A stretch of DNA of 64,000 nt from Chitinophagaceae bacterium UBA4857. Its GTDB lineage: Bacteria; Bacteroidota; Bacteroidia; Chitinophagales; Chitinophagaceae. Within the stretch, counting starts at the first letter, position 1, and each line of letters starts with the position of its first letter. The translations under genes and the position numbers were made by a program. Below are positions 53,177 through 61,631 of this stretch, one piece after another. The DNA lies in NCBI GenBank assembly GCA_002399735.1, contig DHEF01000054.1, positions 50,431 through 114,430 of the forward strand, read 5' to 3'. Under the pieces are notes generated by a model, which saw only the letters and a list, made by a program, of their open reading frames with translations, did no database searches and was not told the origin of the DNA.

Positions 53177-54031
53177 TTATTTACTCCATGCTACACAGGT
53201 TTGTGTAGAAGTACCTAAACCATCAATACCTAATTCAACCACATCACCGGCTTTTAAAAATATTTGCGGATTAAAACCTAAGCCTACACCGGCAGGTGTG
53301 CCTGTTGAAATAATATCGCCGGGTAACAAGGTCATAAACTTACTTACATAAGCAATAACTGCCGGTACATTAAATATAAAGTTAGATGTATTGCCGTCCT
53401 GCATTTTTTGCCCGTTTACGTTTAACCATAAACGTAGATTATTTACATCGGCAATTTCATCTTGTGTTGCTAAAAAAGGGCCAACGGGTGCAAAAGTATC
53501 GCAACCTTTTCCTTTGTCCCATGTACCACCACGTTCTATCTGAAACTCTCTTTCACTTACATCGTTATGTAAAGCATAACCCGCTACATAATCCAACGCT
53601 TCTGCTTCTTCCACATAACTTGCTTTTTTACCAATAATTACGGCTAACTCTACTTCCCAATCAGTTTTAACTGAGTCACGAGGAATAACAATATTATCAT
53701 TAGGACCAACTAATGCCGTAGTTGATTTCATAAACAATATTGGTTCTGCGGGTATAGCAGCACCGGTTTCACGGGCATGGTCGGCATAGTTTAAACCAAT
53801 ACATAAAATTTTTGAAGGACGTGCCACCGGAGAACCTAATCTTGTATCGGCTGCTACTCGTGGTAACTTACCTTCCTGTTGTTTTAATACTTCAGCCAGA
53901 TTACTTAAGCCATCATTTTCAAAAAATGCTTCGTTATAATCCTGCACAAATGCTGATACATCATATTGTGCTTCATTAATAATAACACCTGGTTTCTCTT
54001 TTCCGGGCTCACCAAAACGAATCAGTTTCAT
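53177..54031 (-). CDS. Fumarylacetoacetate hydrolase-family protein, probable 2,4-diketo-3-deoxy-L-fuconate hydrolase
   Basis: FAH-fold protein of 284 residues. SKILCIGLNYADHARETGA, LFMKSTTALVGPNDNIVIP, KTDWEVELAVIIGKKA with metal-binding Glu residues, ALHNDVSEREFQIERGG, and DIISTGTPAGVGLG are family landmarks. In non-phosphorylative fucose pathways this fold splits 2,4-diketo-3-deoxy-L-fuconate into pyruvate and lactate. The SDR at 54204 would make that diketo acid. The gene is flanked by family A repeats on both sides. Confidence 0.85.
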   Translation of the reverse strand: MKLIRFGEPGKEKPGVIINEAQYDVSAFVQDYNEAFFENDGLSNLAEVLKQQEGKLPRVAADTRLGSPVARPSKILCIGLNYADHARETGAAIPAEPILFMKSTTALVGPNDNIVIPRDSVKTDWEVELAVIIGKKASYVEEAEALDYVAGYALHNDVSEREFQIERGGTWDKGKGCDTFAPVGPFLATQDEIADVNNLRLWLNVNGQKMQDGNTSNFIFNVPAVIAYVSKFMTLLPGDIISTGTPAGVGLGFNPQIFLKAGDVVELGIDGLGTSTQTCVAWSK

Positions 54032-54119
54032 ACTTATATTTTTTAGTTATTAGTTCATTGTAAATAGTTCATGGCAAGAACTCGTGAATTATTAAACATT
54101 GAACGTAAAATGCTTGGTT

Positions 54120-54199
54120 TTACACAATGCTGAATAGAATTACCGAACGTACAAGTGAGTGACACAACAGACGATGATAGTAGCACTTCTGCCGGTAAC
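54120..54199 (-). repeat. Mosaic repeat family A copy A12 (short form, reverse)
   Basis: On the minus strand: GTTACCGGCAGAAGTGCTAC, TATCATCGTCTGTTGTGTCA, CTCACTTGTACGTTCGGTAA, TTCTATTCAGCATTGTGTA. It has no cassette. It lies between the SDR and FAH genes. Confidence 0.75.
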
Positions 54200-54203
54200 A
54201 AAA

Positions 54204-54977
54204 TTAATTATTCAAATTAATAAAGCCACCATCAATCGGGTAATCGCAACCTGAAATAAACGACGCTTCATCGCTGCAAAGGTATAAAACCAGGTGAGCA
54301 ATTTCGTCGGGCTTGGCCATACGACCAATGGGTTGTGTTTTAGATAATTTTTCAAACATCTCGGCTTCTTTGCCGGGATAGTTTTTATTAATAAAACCAT
54401 CTACAAACGGCGTGTGTACACGTGCAGGCGAAATACAATTACAACGTATGCCGTTGTTTAAAAAATCTTTAGCAACCGAAAGTGTAATGCCCACCACTGC
54501 ACCCTTGGTCATGGAGTAAGCAAACCTATCAGGAATACCAACGGACGAAGCAATAGAAGCCATGTTAACAATTGCGCCACCGGTTTCTTTCATGTATGGT
54601 ATGGCCGATTGTAAACAATTATACACACCTTTTACGTTGATATTAAACAGACGGTTGAAATCATCTTCGTTAGTTGTTTCTACCGTGCCTACATGCGCCA
54701 CACCTGCATTGTTAATGAGTAACTGTATGCTGCCCGCTTGTTTTGCAATGCTATCAATAATTTCTTTTACTTGTTGCTGGTTGCTAACATCGCACTGGTG
54801 TGCTGTTGCGTTGCCATTGTTGTTTTTTATTTCGTCAACAACATTATTGGCACCGTTGATATCAAAATCGAGTATATGCACATTGGCACCTTGTTTGGCA
54901 AATAAAATACTGATTGCCCTGCCAATACCGCTACCACCACCGGTTACAATTGCTGTCTTGTTTTCTAATGTAAACAT
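54204..54977 (-). CDS. SDR-family oxidoreductase, probable 2-keto-3-deoxy-L-fuconate dehydrogenase
   Basis: Classical SDR of 257 residues with an intact motif set: VTGGGSGIGRAIS, NNAG (89-92), Ser141, and YSMTK (Tyr154, Lys158), followed by ISPARVHTPFVDGFI. It fits the step that oxidises 2-keto-3-deoxy-L-fuconate to the 2,4-diketo acid. The mutarotase gene lies 21 bp upstream and the hydrolase gene is downstream. Because the other SDR here lacks the usual lysine, assignment of the two SDRs to the two oxidation steps could be reversed. Confidence 0.8.
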   Translation of the reverse strand: MFTLENKTAIVTGGGSGIGRAISILFAKQGANVHILDFDINGANNVVDEIKNNNGNATAHQCDVSNQQQVKEIIDSIAKQAGSIQLLINNAGVAHVGTVETTNEDDFNRLFNINVKGVYNCLQSAIPYMKETGGAIVNMASIASSVGIPDRFAYSMTKGAVVGITLSVAKDFLNNGIRCNCISPARVHTPFVDGFINKNYPGKEAEMFEKLSKTQPIGRMAKPDEIAHLVLYLCSDEASFISGCDYPIDGGFINLNN

Positions 54978-54998
54978 GTTTATATCGACTCTTTAAAA

Positions 54999-55331
54999 TT
55001 ATACTAAAGAAAATATTTTATCCATTAACACCCATTTTTCGCCGGGCTTTGCACCGGGTATAGCTTGCTGATAATTCCACATCAGGTTTTCCCACTCTTC
55101 ATTTTTAGCATCGGCTTTATCGGCTGTTGCTTTGGCTTCAAAGCTAAAACTATCCGTGGTTTCCATTATCATGAACAATCGGTTACTAAACCGATAAATT
55201 TCCATATTGGTAATGCCGCTATTTAAAATGCTTGCTTGTATTTCGGGCCATATTGCTTTATGGTACTCCTCATACTCGGCTATTAATTTTTCATCATTTT
55301 TTAAATCAAGTGCCAGACAAAACTTTTTCAT
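54999..55331 (-). CDS. L-rhamnose/L-fucose mutarotase-like protein
   Basis: Small protein of 110 residues from ATG 55331 (MKKFCLALDLKND). An open frame reaches further upstream but runs inside fucP. RhaM/DUF718 markers are EYEEYHKAIWPEI with the catalytic His, SGITNMEIYRFSNRLFMIME, and the terminal WENLMWNYQQAIPGAKPGEK. The family interconverts anomers of L-rhamnose or L-fucose and aids uptake or oxidation of the sugar. It begins 1 bp after the fucP stop codon, so translation is probably coupled. Confidence 0.88.
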   Translation of the reverse strand: MKKFCLALDLKNDEKLIAEYEEYHKAIWPEIQASILNSGITNMEIYRFSNRLFMIMETTDSFSFEAKATADKADAKNEEWENLMWNYQQAIPGAKPGEKWVLMDKIFSLV

Positions 55332-55332
55332 A

Positions 55333-56592
55333 TTACAATGTTGGATTTGTTGATGCCTGAGGTTTATAACCTTTAACACCAAAATAAAATACAAAAGAAA
55401 AACAAATAAGCGGCACAATATAACCCAATTGTACATTGCTGGTTGCATCGGCAATATAGCCATACACTAATGGCAATATAGCACCGCCAACAATAGACAT
55501 GATGATTAAACTGGATGCAGGTTTAGTATCGGCACCTAAGTTTTTTATACCTAATGCAAAAATTGTAGGGAACATAATGGCCATAAAGAAACAAATACCG
55601 ATTACTGCGTATAAGGCCGTTAACCCCGACGCCGCTAATGCAACTAAACACAACAACATACATACAATAGCATATAAGGCTAATAGTTTTTGTGGTGCAA
55701 CATATTTCATGGTAAATGTACCTGCAAAACGACCAATTAAAAATGCTAGTCCCATGGCCATTTGATAGTTTGCCGCTTCTTTATCGTTAATACCTGCCGC
55801 AGCAGTTGCATATAAAATAAACAAACTGATTACACATACCTGTGCACCAATATAAAAGAACTGTGCAATAACAGCCCACTTTAAATGTTTATGTTTAAAC
55901 GCACTTAATACACCACCGGAACTTTTTGTTGTTTCTTCTTCCTGAATTTCGGGTAGTTTAATAAAATAAAATATAACCGCCACTACCAAAATAACAATAC
56001 CCAAAACAATAAATGGCATTTTCACACTTGAGGTTTCTGCCTGAAAAAATGCTTCTTTCGCCTGCACTGTCATTTGTGCAATTTGATCTTCGGTAAGGTT
56101 ATTATCTGATAAGATTAAATATTTACCGGCAATGGGTGCTAAGGCCGCTGCTAAACCATTAAAAGACTGTGCAAGATTTAACCGTTGTGTAGAAGTAGCT
56201 TCGGGACCAAGTTTAGAAGCGTATGGGTTTGCCGCTGTTTCTAAAAAGGTTAATCCGCTGGCTATAATAAACAAGGCCGATAAAAAGAAAGCATACAAAT
56301 GTGTATTAGCAGCAGGTACAAATAAAAATGCACCTAATGCAAACAGTGACAACCCAACTAAAATACCTGCTTTATAACCATACTTGCGCATTAATAAACC
56401 TGCTGGTATAGCCATTAAAAAATAAGCAAAGTACACCGCAGAATCGACGAGCGAAGATTGCAAATGCGATAACTGAAATGTTTTACGCAAATGCGCAATT
56501 AATATAGGATCGATATTATGGACAAAGCCCCAGAAAAAGAAAAGGCTGGTAACCATAATAAACGGAAAGAGGTACTTATTTTTTGCATTCAT
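55333..56592 (-). CDS. fucP: L-fucose:H+ symporter
   Basis: MFS permease of 419 residues with about 12 helices. The FucP-type opening FIMVTSLFFFWGFVHNIDPIL is followed by QSSLVDSAVYFAYFLMAIPAG, and then GLTFLETAANPYASKLGPE, which is characteristic of the FHS family, and RLNLAQSFNGLAAALAP. It imports L-fucose with a proton, although L-galactose or other sugars are accepted by some relatives. The mutarotase gene follows immediately. It heads the L-fucose module on the minus strand. Confidence 0.9.
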   Translation of the reverse strand: MNAKNKYLFPFIMVTSLFFFWGFVHNIDPILIAHLRKTFQLSHLQSSLVDSAVYFAYFLMAIPAGLLMRKYGYKAGILVGLSLFALGAFLFVPAANTHLYAFFLSALFIIASGLTFLETAANPYASKLGPEATSTQRLNLAQSFNGLAAALAPIAGKYLILSDNNLTEDQIAQMTVQAKEAFFQAETSSVKMPFIVLGIVILVVAVIFYFIKLPEIQEEETTKSSGGVLSAFKHKHLKWAVIAQFFYIGAQVCVISLFILYATAAAGINDKEAANYQMAMGLAFLIGRFAGTFTMKYVAPQKLLALYAIVCMLLCLVALAASGLTALYAVIGICFFMAIMFPTIFALGIKNLGADTKPASSLIIMSIVGGAILPLVYGYIADATSNVQLGYIVPLICFSFVFYFGVKGYKPQASTNPTL

Positions 56593-56688
56593 ATTTAAAG
56601 CAATTAGGCTTGTAAGATATACGTTTTAACAACAGTTTTAATACTGAAACGGGAATAAAACACTTATTATTCAAAATTTCCTGCCATT

Positions 56689-57648
56689 CTATTTTTGTTT
56701 AAAAACTTTGTCCAGATAAGAAACAATGGTGTCCGTCATTTCATTAAACCATGGATTAAAAAACCAAAAAGTATGCGGTGTATCCGGAAAAGTTTTTGTT
56801 TGATGATAAATGCCCCATTCGTCCATTTTTTTAATCATATCATCACGCCCCGCATGAAAACGTGGAATAGAACTATTGACAAATAAAAACGGAGGCGATT
56901 GCGGATTAATATGTGTAAGTGGGGCTGCGTTTGTCCATACATCTGGTTTTTCCTCCCAGGTACCACCTAACCACTGCGCTGCTACCGAACCTTCTACCGA
57001 TTCCGGATGTTTAAAAGCCAATGTACCATCAATATTTACAACAGCATGTACATTACTGCTGTATTCATTTTTTGCACTAACATCATCAAAAAAAGCATTG
57101 CCATTGGTATTACCCATTAATGATGCTAATTGCCCGCCAGCTGAGCAACCAAGTGTAGCAACTTTAGCCGTATCAATACTATATTTTTTTGCATGTTGTT
57201 TTAACCATTGTACCGCACTTTTTAAATCATGCACTGCTGCAGGAAAAGGTGCTTCTAACGATAACCTATATTCTGCTGATACAGCAACGTAACCTTGCTC
57301 GGCCAGCTTTATAGCCATAGCCCTGTTATGTGTTTTATCGCCTGAGCGCCAGCCACCGCCAAATATCATTAATACTGCAGGTGAACCTTTTTTTTCTTTT
57401 GCAGGTCGATATATATCCAATACTAAAGCTCTATCGCCCATAGTGCGATAAACAATATTTTCTTCAATCTTAATACCTTTACTTACTTCCGGTTGCGCAA
57501 TTGTTATAAAAGGAAACTTCTTTTTCTCTTTAACCCAACTTCCTTGTACACTAAAGCTTGTATCTACCGCATAGTTTTTTTTGCTTTGTGCAAAAAGCAA
57601 ACCAGTAAATAATAAAAAGCAAATCGTTACAATACTTTTCATGCGCAA
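56689..57648 (-). CDS. Secreted alpha/beta hydrolase (carboxylesterase, BD-FAE/hormone-sensitive lipase-like)
   Basis: Protein of 319 residues with a signal peptide (MRMKSIVTICFLLFTGLLFAQ; ATG 57642 is an alternative start). A GGGW oxyanion motif (MIFGGGWRSGD) precedes the nucleophile GCSAGGQLASLMG. The acid is probably in the segment around HAGRDDM, and the His in PDTPHTFWFFNPW near the C-terminus. It resembles esterases that remove acetyl or feruloyl groups from plant polysaccharides. It lies between GH28 and fucP on the same strand, separated from GH28 by a terminator at 57739. Confidence 0.85.
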   Translation of the reverse strand: MRMKSIVTICFLLFTGLLFAQSKKNYAVDTSFSVQGSWVKEKKKFPFITIAQPEVSKGIKIEENIVYRTMGDRALVLDIYRPAKEKKGSPAVLMIFGGGWRSGDKTHNRAMAIKLAEQGYVAVSAEYRLSLEAPFPAAVHDLKSAVQWLKQHAKKYSIDTAKVATLGCSAGGQLASLMGNTNGNAFFDDVSAKNEYSSNVHAVVNIDGTLAFKHPESVEGSVAAQWLGGTWEEKPDVWTNAAPLTHINPQSPPFLFVNSSIPRFHAGRDDMIKKMDEWGIYHQTKTFPDTPHTFWFFNPWFNEMTDTIVSYLDKVFKQK

Positions 57649-57738
57649 TAACCTGGCGGTTCAATTAAAAATGGTAGATAATGAGTCAGCAATATACGTT
57701 CAAACATGGCTAACAACTGTTAACAGATTTTAAACAAA

Positions 57739-57766
57739 AAAGCGAATGCATTGATACATTCGCTTT
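57739..57766 (-). terminator. Terminator after the GH28 gene
   Basis: AAAGCGAATG (57739-57748) pairs with CATTCGCTTT (57757-57766), with an A-run at 57736-57740 that gives U residues on the minus strand. It lies 10 bp past the GH28 stop codon. Confidence 0.85.
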
Positions 57767-57775
57767 GAAATACTT

Positions 57776-59404
57776 TTACTTCAATTGTAACACACCAGGT
57801 TTCAACGTCGGGTCAATTACAATTTCGGGTGAGCCCTTTTTATAAGTCGATCCTGTAAGCATTACATTTTTAGTTGTCGAACCATTAATACGCAAAGCTG
57901 TTTTTAATTTAGCGGGGAATCCAATTTTCGTCAATTGTATATTGCTGGCATCCTTTATATCAACTACCGGATCAACTACCAAAGGGGTAAACTGTACATT
58001 TTCCAATAAAATATTATCAGCCAATGAAATTTCTGCACCAATACGTGTAATAAGATTTGAGTTTTTAATCCGTATATTTTGAATAGGTGCTTCTGTTAGT
58101 CCTCGTATAAAAACACCTTTGTTTGCCCCTTCACAAACAATATTCTCAAACTGCATATCTCTAAATACGGGAGTACCTTCTCCAAATGTTGTGTCAATCT
58201 TTCTGTCACCGTCTGTAATAAATTTTACAGCATAGTGCATGTCAAAAAATATAGCTTCCTGTTCTATATCACGCATTTGAATATTACGGGCGTAAATTTT
58301 TTCTACCAATCCGCCACGGCCCCTTGTTGATTTAAAACGCAAGCCTTTATCCGTACCAATAAAAATACAGTTCTCAATAAAAATATTGTTAGTGCCGCCA
58401 CTCATTTCGCTACCAACCACTACACCACCATGGCCTTTGTACACTAAATTGTTTCTTATAATACCATTTTGCGTTGGTATGCCGCGTTTACGGCCCTCTT
58501 CATCCTTACCCGATTTTATACAAATAGCATCATCACCCACATCAAACACACAATCTTCTACAATAAAATTTTTACATGATTCTATATCCAATCCGTCGCC
58601 ATTATGTGAGTACTCAGGATTTTTTACGGTAACATTTCTAATAATAATATCCTCACTCATTAACGGATGTAAATTCCATGCACCGGAGTTTTGAAAAGTA
58701 ACGCCTTCTAATAAGATACGCTTACATTGTGTTAGTACCAATAAATTTGGCCTTAACACATCTTTCATGTCGGCAAAGTCACTTAACTTTTTACCCGGCT
58801 CCAGTAACATGCTACGCTTGGCCTCGCTGGCCACTTTAAACTGTTCCGATGGATACCATTTTTTGCCATCAGCACTTACCACACCACCCGATTTTATTTT
58901 ATTTTTCCAATAACCTTCTCTTACCTGATCTTTATTTAATGCCCGCCATACATCACCATTACCATCAATGGTGCCACCACCGGTAATAGCAATATTTTCA
59001 GCACCTTTTGCCCAAATAGGCGATTGGTTACGTGCAGAGCTCCGACCTTCGTAACTACCTTCCACTAAATCATACTGCGTTTTATCGCCGGTAAATAACA
59101 ACATGGCGCCTTTTTGTACATATAAGTTTACATTACTTTTTAATTGCAACGGCCCTGTTAGCCAAATACCAAAAGGCACTACTACAACGCCACCACCATT
59201 GGCATTACAAGCATCTATAGCTTTGGCAATACTGGTAGTATTTAAAACTACACCATTACTTACTGCTCCGTATTTTACAATATTAAAACTGTCTTTTTTA
59301 AAAGTAGTTTGTTTCACCGTAGGTAGATTACTCCAACTATACTGCGCCTGCGTTACCACCATACACAGTAAAAAACTAATCGTCATTAAACACTTCTTTA
59401 TCAT
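57776..59404 (-). CDS. GH28 polygalacturonase-like glycoside hydrolase
   Basis: Protein of 542 residues with a signal peptide (MIKKCLMTISFLLCMVVTQ) and a right-handed beta-helix. The catalytic set is visible: NGDGLD (268-273), DD at 291-292, the GHGG site (His325), and the RxK motif (Arg356, Lys358). An N-terminal GGGTIDGNGD matches the family. It hydrolyses polygalacturonan or rhamnogalacturonan chains. Genes for CE8 and CE12 lie upstream on the same strand, so the unit acts on methylated, acetylated pectin. Confidence 0.92.
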   Translation of the reverse strand: MIKKCLMTISFLLCMVVTQAQYSWSNLPTVKQTTFKKDSFNIVKYGAVSNGVVLNTTSIAKAIDACNANGGGVVVVPFGIWLTGPLQLKSNVNLYVQKGAMLLFTGDKTQYDLVEGSYEGRSSARNQSPIWAKGAENIAITGGGTIDGNGDVWRALNKDQVREGYWKNKIKSGGVVSADGKKWYPSEQFKVASEAKRSMLLEPGKKLSDFADMKDVLRPNLLVLTQCKRILLEGVTFQNSGAWNLHPLMSEDIIIRNVTVKNPEYSHNGDGLDIESCKNFIVEDCVFDVGDDAICIKSGKDEEGRKRGIPTQNGIIRNNLVYKGHGGVVVGSEMSGGTNNIFIENCIFIGTDKGLRFKSTRGRGGLVEKIYARNIQMRDIEQEAIFFDMHYAVKFITDGDRKIDTTFGEGTPVFRDMQFENIVCEGANKGVFIRGLTEAPIQNIRIKNSNLITRIGAEISLADNILLENVQFTPLVVDPVVDIKDASNIQLTKIGFPAKLKTALRINGSTTKNVMLTGSTYKKGSPEIVIDPTLKPGVLQLK

Positions 59405-59434
59405 ATTGGCTTATTATTCGTTATTATTTTCTTT

Positions 59435-59624
59435 GGTTACCGGCTGCATTACTACTATCAACCCTTCGAGCTTCACTCCTTCCTTCATTAAATTCGGGAA
59501 CCTAAAGGGGGTTTAGAATTTAATGAAGCATAATGTTTTTTTGTTACCAGCGTCCCTCCCTTGATTGGGCTTCGGTTGCGTCGCACTCTTGTACATCCAG
59601 TAATTCTATTGAGCATTATGTAAG
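59435..59624 (+). repeat. Mosaic repeat family A copy A13 (two left arms, nested family B)
   Basis: A left arm GGTTACCGGCTGCATTACTA (about 59435-59460) is followed by a family B unit (B6, about 59461-59513). Then a full copy runs from 59543: GTTACCAGC, CCCTTGATTGGGC, TTCGGTTGCG joined to TCGCACTCTTGTACATCCAG, and TATTGAGCATTATGTAAG. The gap between the GH28 and CE8 genes holds nothing else. Confidence 0.75.
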
Positions 59625-59677
59625 TTTCCTACTTTATTAGAAACCCTCATTGGCACATTTTCAAATTATCTAATTGT

Positions 59678-60658
59678 CTAATTAATCACTGGTTTCCAAC
59701 CTTTAAAAATATTCTTCAATGTATAAGTCTTTGCTTCTTTTTTAGTTAATTGTTTTCCCCAGCTTACACGTTTGCTAATATCACTTCCCTCACCGGTATT
59801 TTTATATTCGGCATAAAAAGCGGTGGCTTCATTTTCTGTTTTCCCCCAGTTATGCCAGCCTTCGGCTCTTATGTGTTTGCCATAATCGCATTGGTAAAAA
59901 ACGGTACGGGCATAAGCTCGCCATGGTCTGCCCAGGTAAACTTTTTTAGCTTCATCATTAGCTATTAGTTTACAATTAAAAAACACATAGCCAAATTTTT
60001 TCCATTGCGGTGTAGATGCGGCTGTTATATAAGAGTTACTTAAACTTTTAATAGTACAGTTTTGAAATACGGCTGTAGCCGGACCAAAAATAAAATCGGT
60101 AGTACCTTCTATATGGCAATTGTAATAATATTGCCTCGTACTGTCACCAGCTGTAAGTAATGTATCCTGATTGCCTAACAAATCACAATCTTGTATTACA
60201 AACCTGTCACCATCCACATGTAAGGCTACAGCCTGCCCTACTCTGCCCGCAGTATTTTGTATGGTAAGGTTTTTAATAGTAATATCATTGCCTTGTACCC
60301 ACATGGTGTAGGAGTTAAATGTGCCGAATTTTGTTTTATTGGTAACTGTATCTGCACCTTGCACAATAAACTTACCGGAGTAATCATTATTGGTAATGAC
60401 AGTCTTATATCTGTCTTCGCCAATAAAGGTTACATTAGTAATCCATGAAGGAATAATTATTTTTTCGTCGTACACACCATTTTTTATGGTTACCGTAATA
60501 TGTTCAGGAGAGTAAGCCCTGATAGCGTTAATAGCTTCCTGTATAGTGGCATAATCGCCAGTACCATCTTTGGCTACCACAAGTTTTGAAGGGTATATCT
60601 GCTGAGCCTTAACAAGTAATGTTGTACAACTTAAAAGAAATAAAAAAAATACTTTCAT
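59678..60658 (-). CDS. Pectinesterase (CE8)
   Basis: Protein of 326 residues with a signal peptide (MKVFFLFLLSCTTLLVKAQQ). Catalytic signatures are GQAVALHVDGDRF (Gln142), GNQDTLL (Gln164, Asp165), GTTDFIFGPATAVF (Asp188), LGRPWRAYARTVF (Arg244, Trp246) and EGWHNW. It removes methyl esters from homogalacturonan, exposing it to polygalacturonases and lyases. It lies 14 bp downstream of the CE12 gene. Confidence 0.94.
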   Translation of the reverse strand: MKVFFLFLLSCTTLLVKAQQIYPSKLVVAKDGTGDYATIQEAINAIRAYSPEHITVTIKNGVYDEKIIIPSWITNVTFIGEDRYKTVITNNDYSGKFIVQGADTVTNKTKFGTFNSYTMWVQGNDITIKNLTIQNTAGRVGQAVALHVDGDRFVIQDCDLLGNQDTLLTAGDSTRQYYYNCHIEGTTDFIFGPATAVFQNCTIKSLSNSYITAASTPQWKKFGYVFFNCKLIANDEAKKVYLGRPWRAYARTVFYQCDYGKHIRAEGWHNWGKTENEATAFYAEYKNTGEGSDISKRVSWGKQLTKKEAKTYTLKNIFKGWKPVIN

Positions 60659-60672
60659 CTTTTATAAAGGAA

Positions 60673-61422
60673 TTACTTTTTGTTTAATAGTCTTTTAGCC
60701 AGTTCCGGTAATTGTTCTTTTATATCGTTCATTACAATCTCTGCAATTCGGCGTGCGCCATACTCATTAAAATGCGTATCATCTTCTTTACCCTTTGGAT
60801 GATTGGGATTTTGCCCGGGATCCAAATGCAGTAATAAATGTTTTGAATTTTCCGGGCCTAACTGTTTGTATAAGTCCTGGCTTTTTTTATCCAGGTCAAT
60901 AAGTATTACTTTATTTTCAGCAGCAACTTCTCTTACTAATTGTGAATATTGTTCGTGGGTATTTTGTAACACCCCTGTCGAATCAAATTTACGTCTTGCT
61001 ACAGGTGTAATCAATACAGGAATTGCGCCTTTTTCTTTAGCCCCTTTTACAAAGACGGTTAGGTTAGCTGTAAACTCAGTTGGTGCAGTATAACTTTTTT
61101 TGGTTGGCACTTCATCATTATGTCCAAATTGTATAAACAGGTAATCACCTTTTTTCATGCCCGTTTCAATAGGTTTCCACCGGGTTTCTGCAATAAATGA
61201 TTTTGTACTTCTTCCGTTTTGCGCTGTATTATTAACAACTACTGTAGAGTCCCAGTAATTAGCAAATGGCATCCCCCAACCGGCTTCCGGATAGGCTTCC
61301 TTTTTTTTAATGGACATGGTAGAATCTCCCATCATCCATATTGTTATTTTGTCGGCAGGCTTAAATGTAAAACCGCAAAAAATAACAATTAATGCCAGTA
61401 GCAGCAATCTGTTTTTTAGCAT
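60673..61422 (-). CDS. Rhamnogalacturonan acetylesterase (CE12, SGNH family)
   Basis: Protein of 249 residues with an N-terminal signal or anchor (MLKNRLLLLALIVIFCGFTF). SGNH blocks are TIWMMGDSTMSIKK (Ser34), NNTAQNGRSTKSF, LFIQFGHNDEVP (Asn102), and DDTHFNEYGARRIA near the C-terminus (Asp and His). These fit CE12 esterases that remove acetyl groups from rhamnogalacturonan I. It opens the pectin block on the minus strand. A perfect 16-bp palindrome lies at 61436-61451 just upstream. Confidence 0.9.
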   Translation of the reverse strand: MLKNRLLLLALIVIFCGFTFKPADKITIWMMGDSTMSIKKKEAYPEAGWGMPFANYWDSTVVVNNTAQNGRSTKSFIAETRWKPIETGMKKGDYLFIQFGHNDEVPTKKSYTAPTEFTANLTVFVKGAKEKGAIPVLITPVARRKFDSTGVLQNTHEQYSQLVREVAAENKVILIDLDKKSQDLYKQLGPENSKHLLLHLDPGQNPNHPKGKEDDTHFNEYGARRIAEIVMNDIKEQLPELAKRLLNKK

Positions 61423-61631
61423 GACAAGCGTTTAAGTAAAATATATTTTACGTGTGTGCGGACAATATACCTTAATAAATTGGTATAGCTTTCCTGCTCA
61501 ATTGTCGGGAACGATTGCGGAGTATAATATTTGTAAAATTTTAAAGATTAGGGCTGCTTCTGCTATTTATAGCTGAATTTCATTTAGCTATACCTAATAA
61601 GTAAGTTGAAAGTAAAATCAAAAAATTACAC

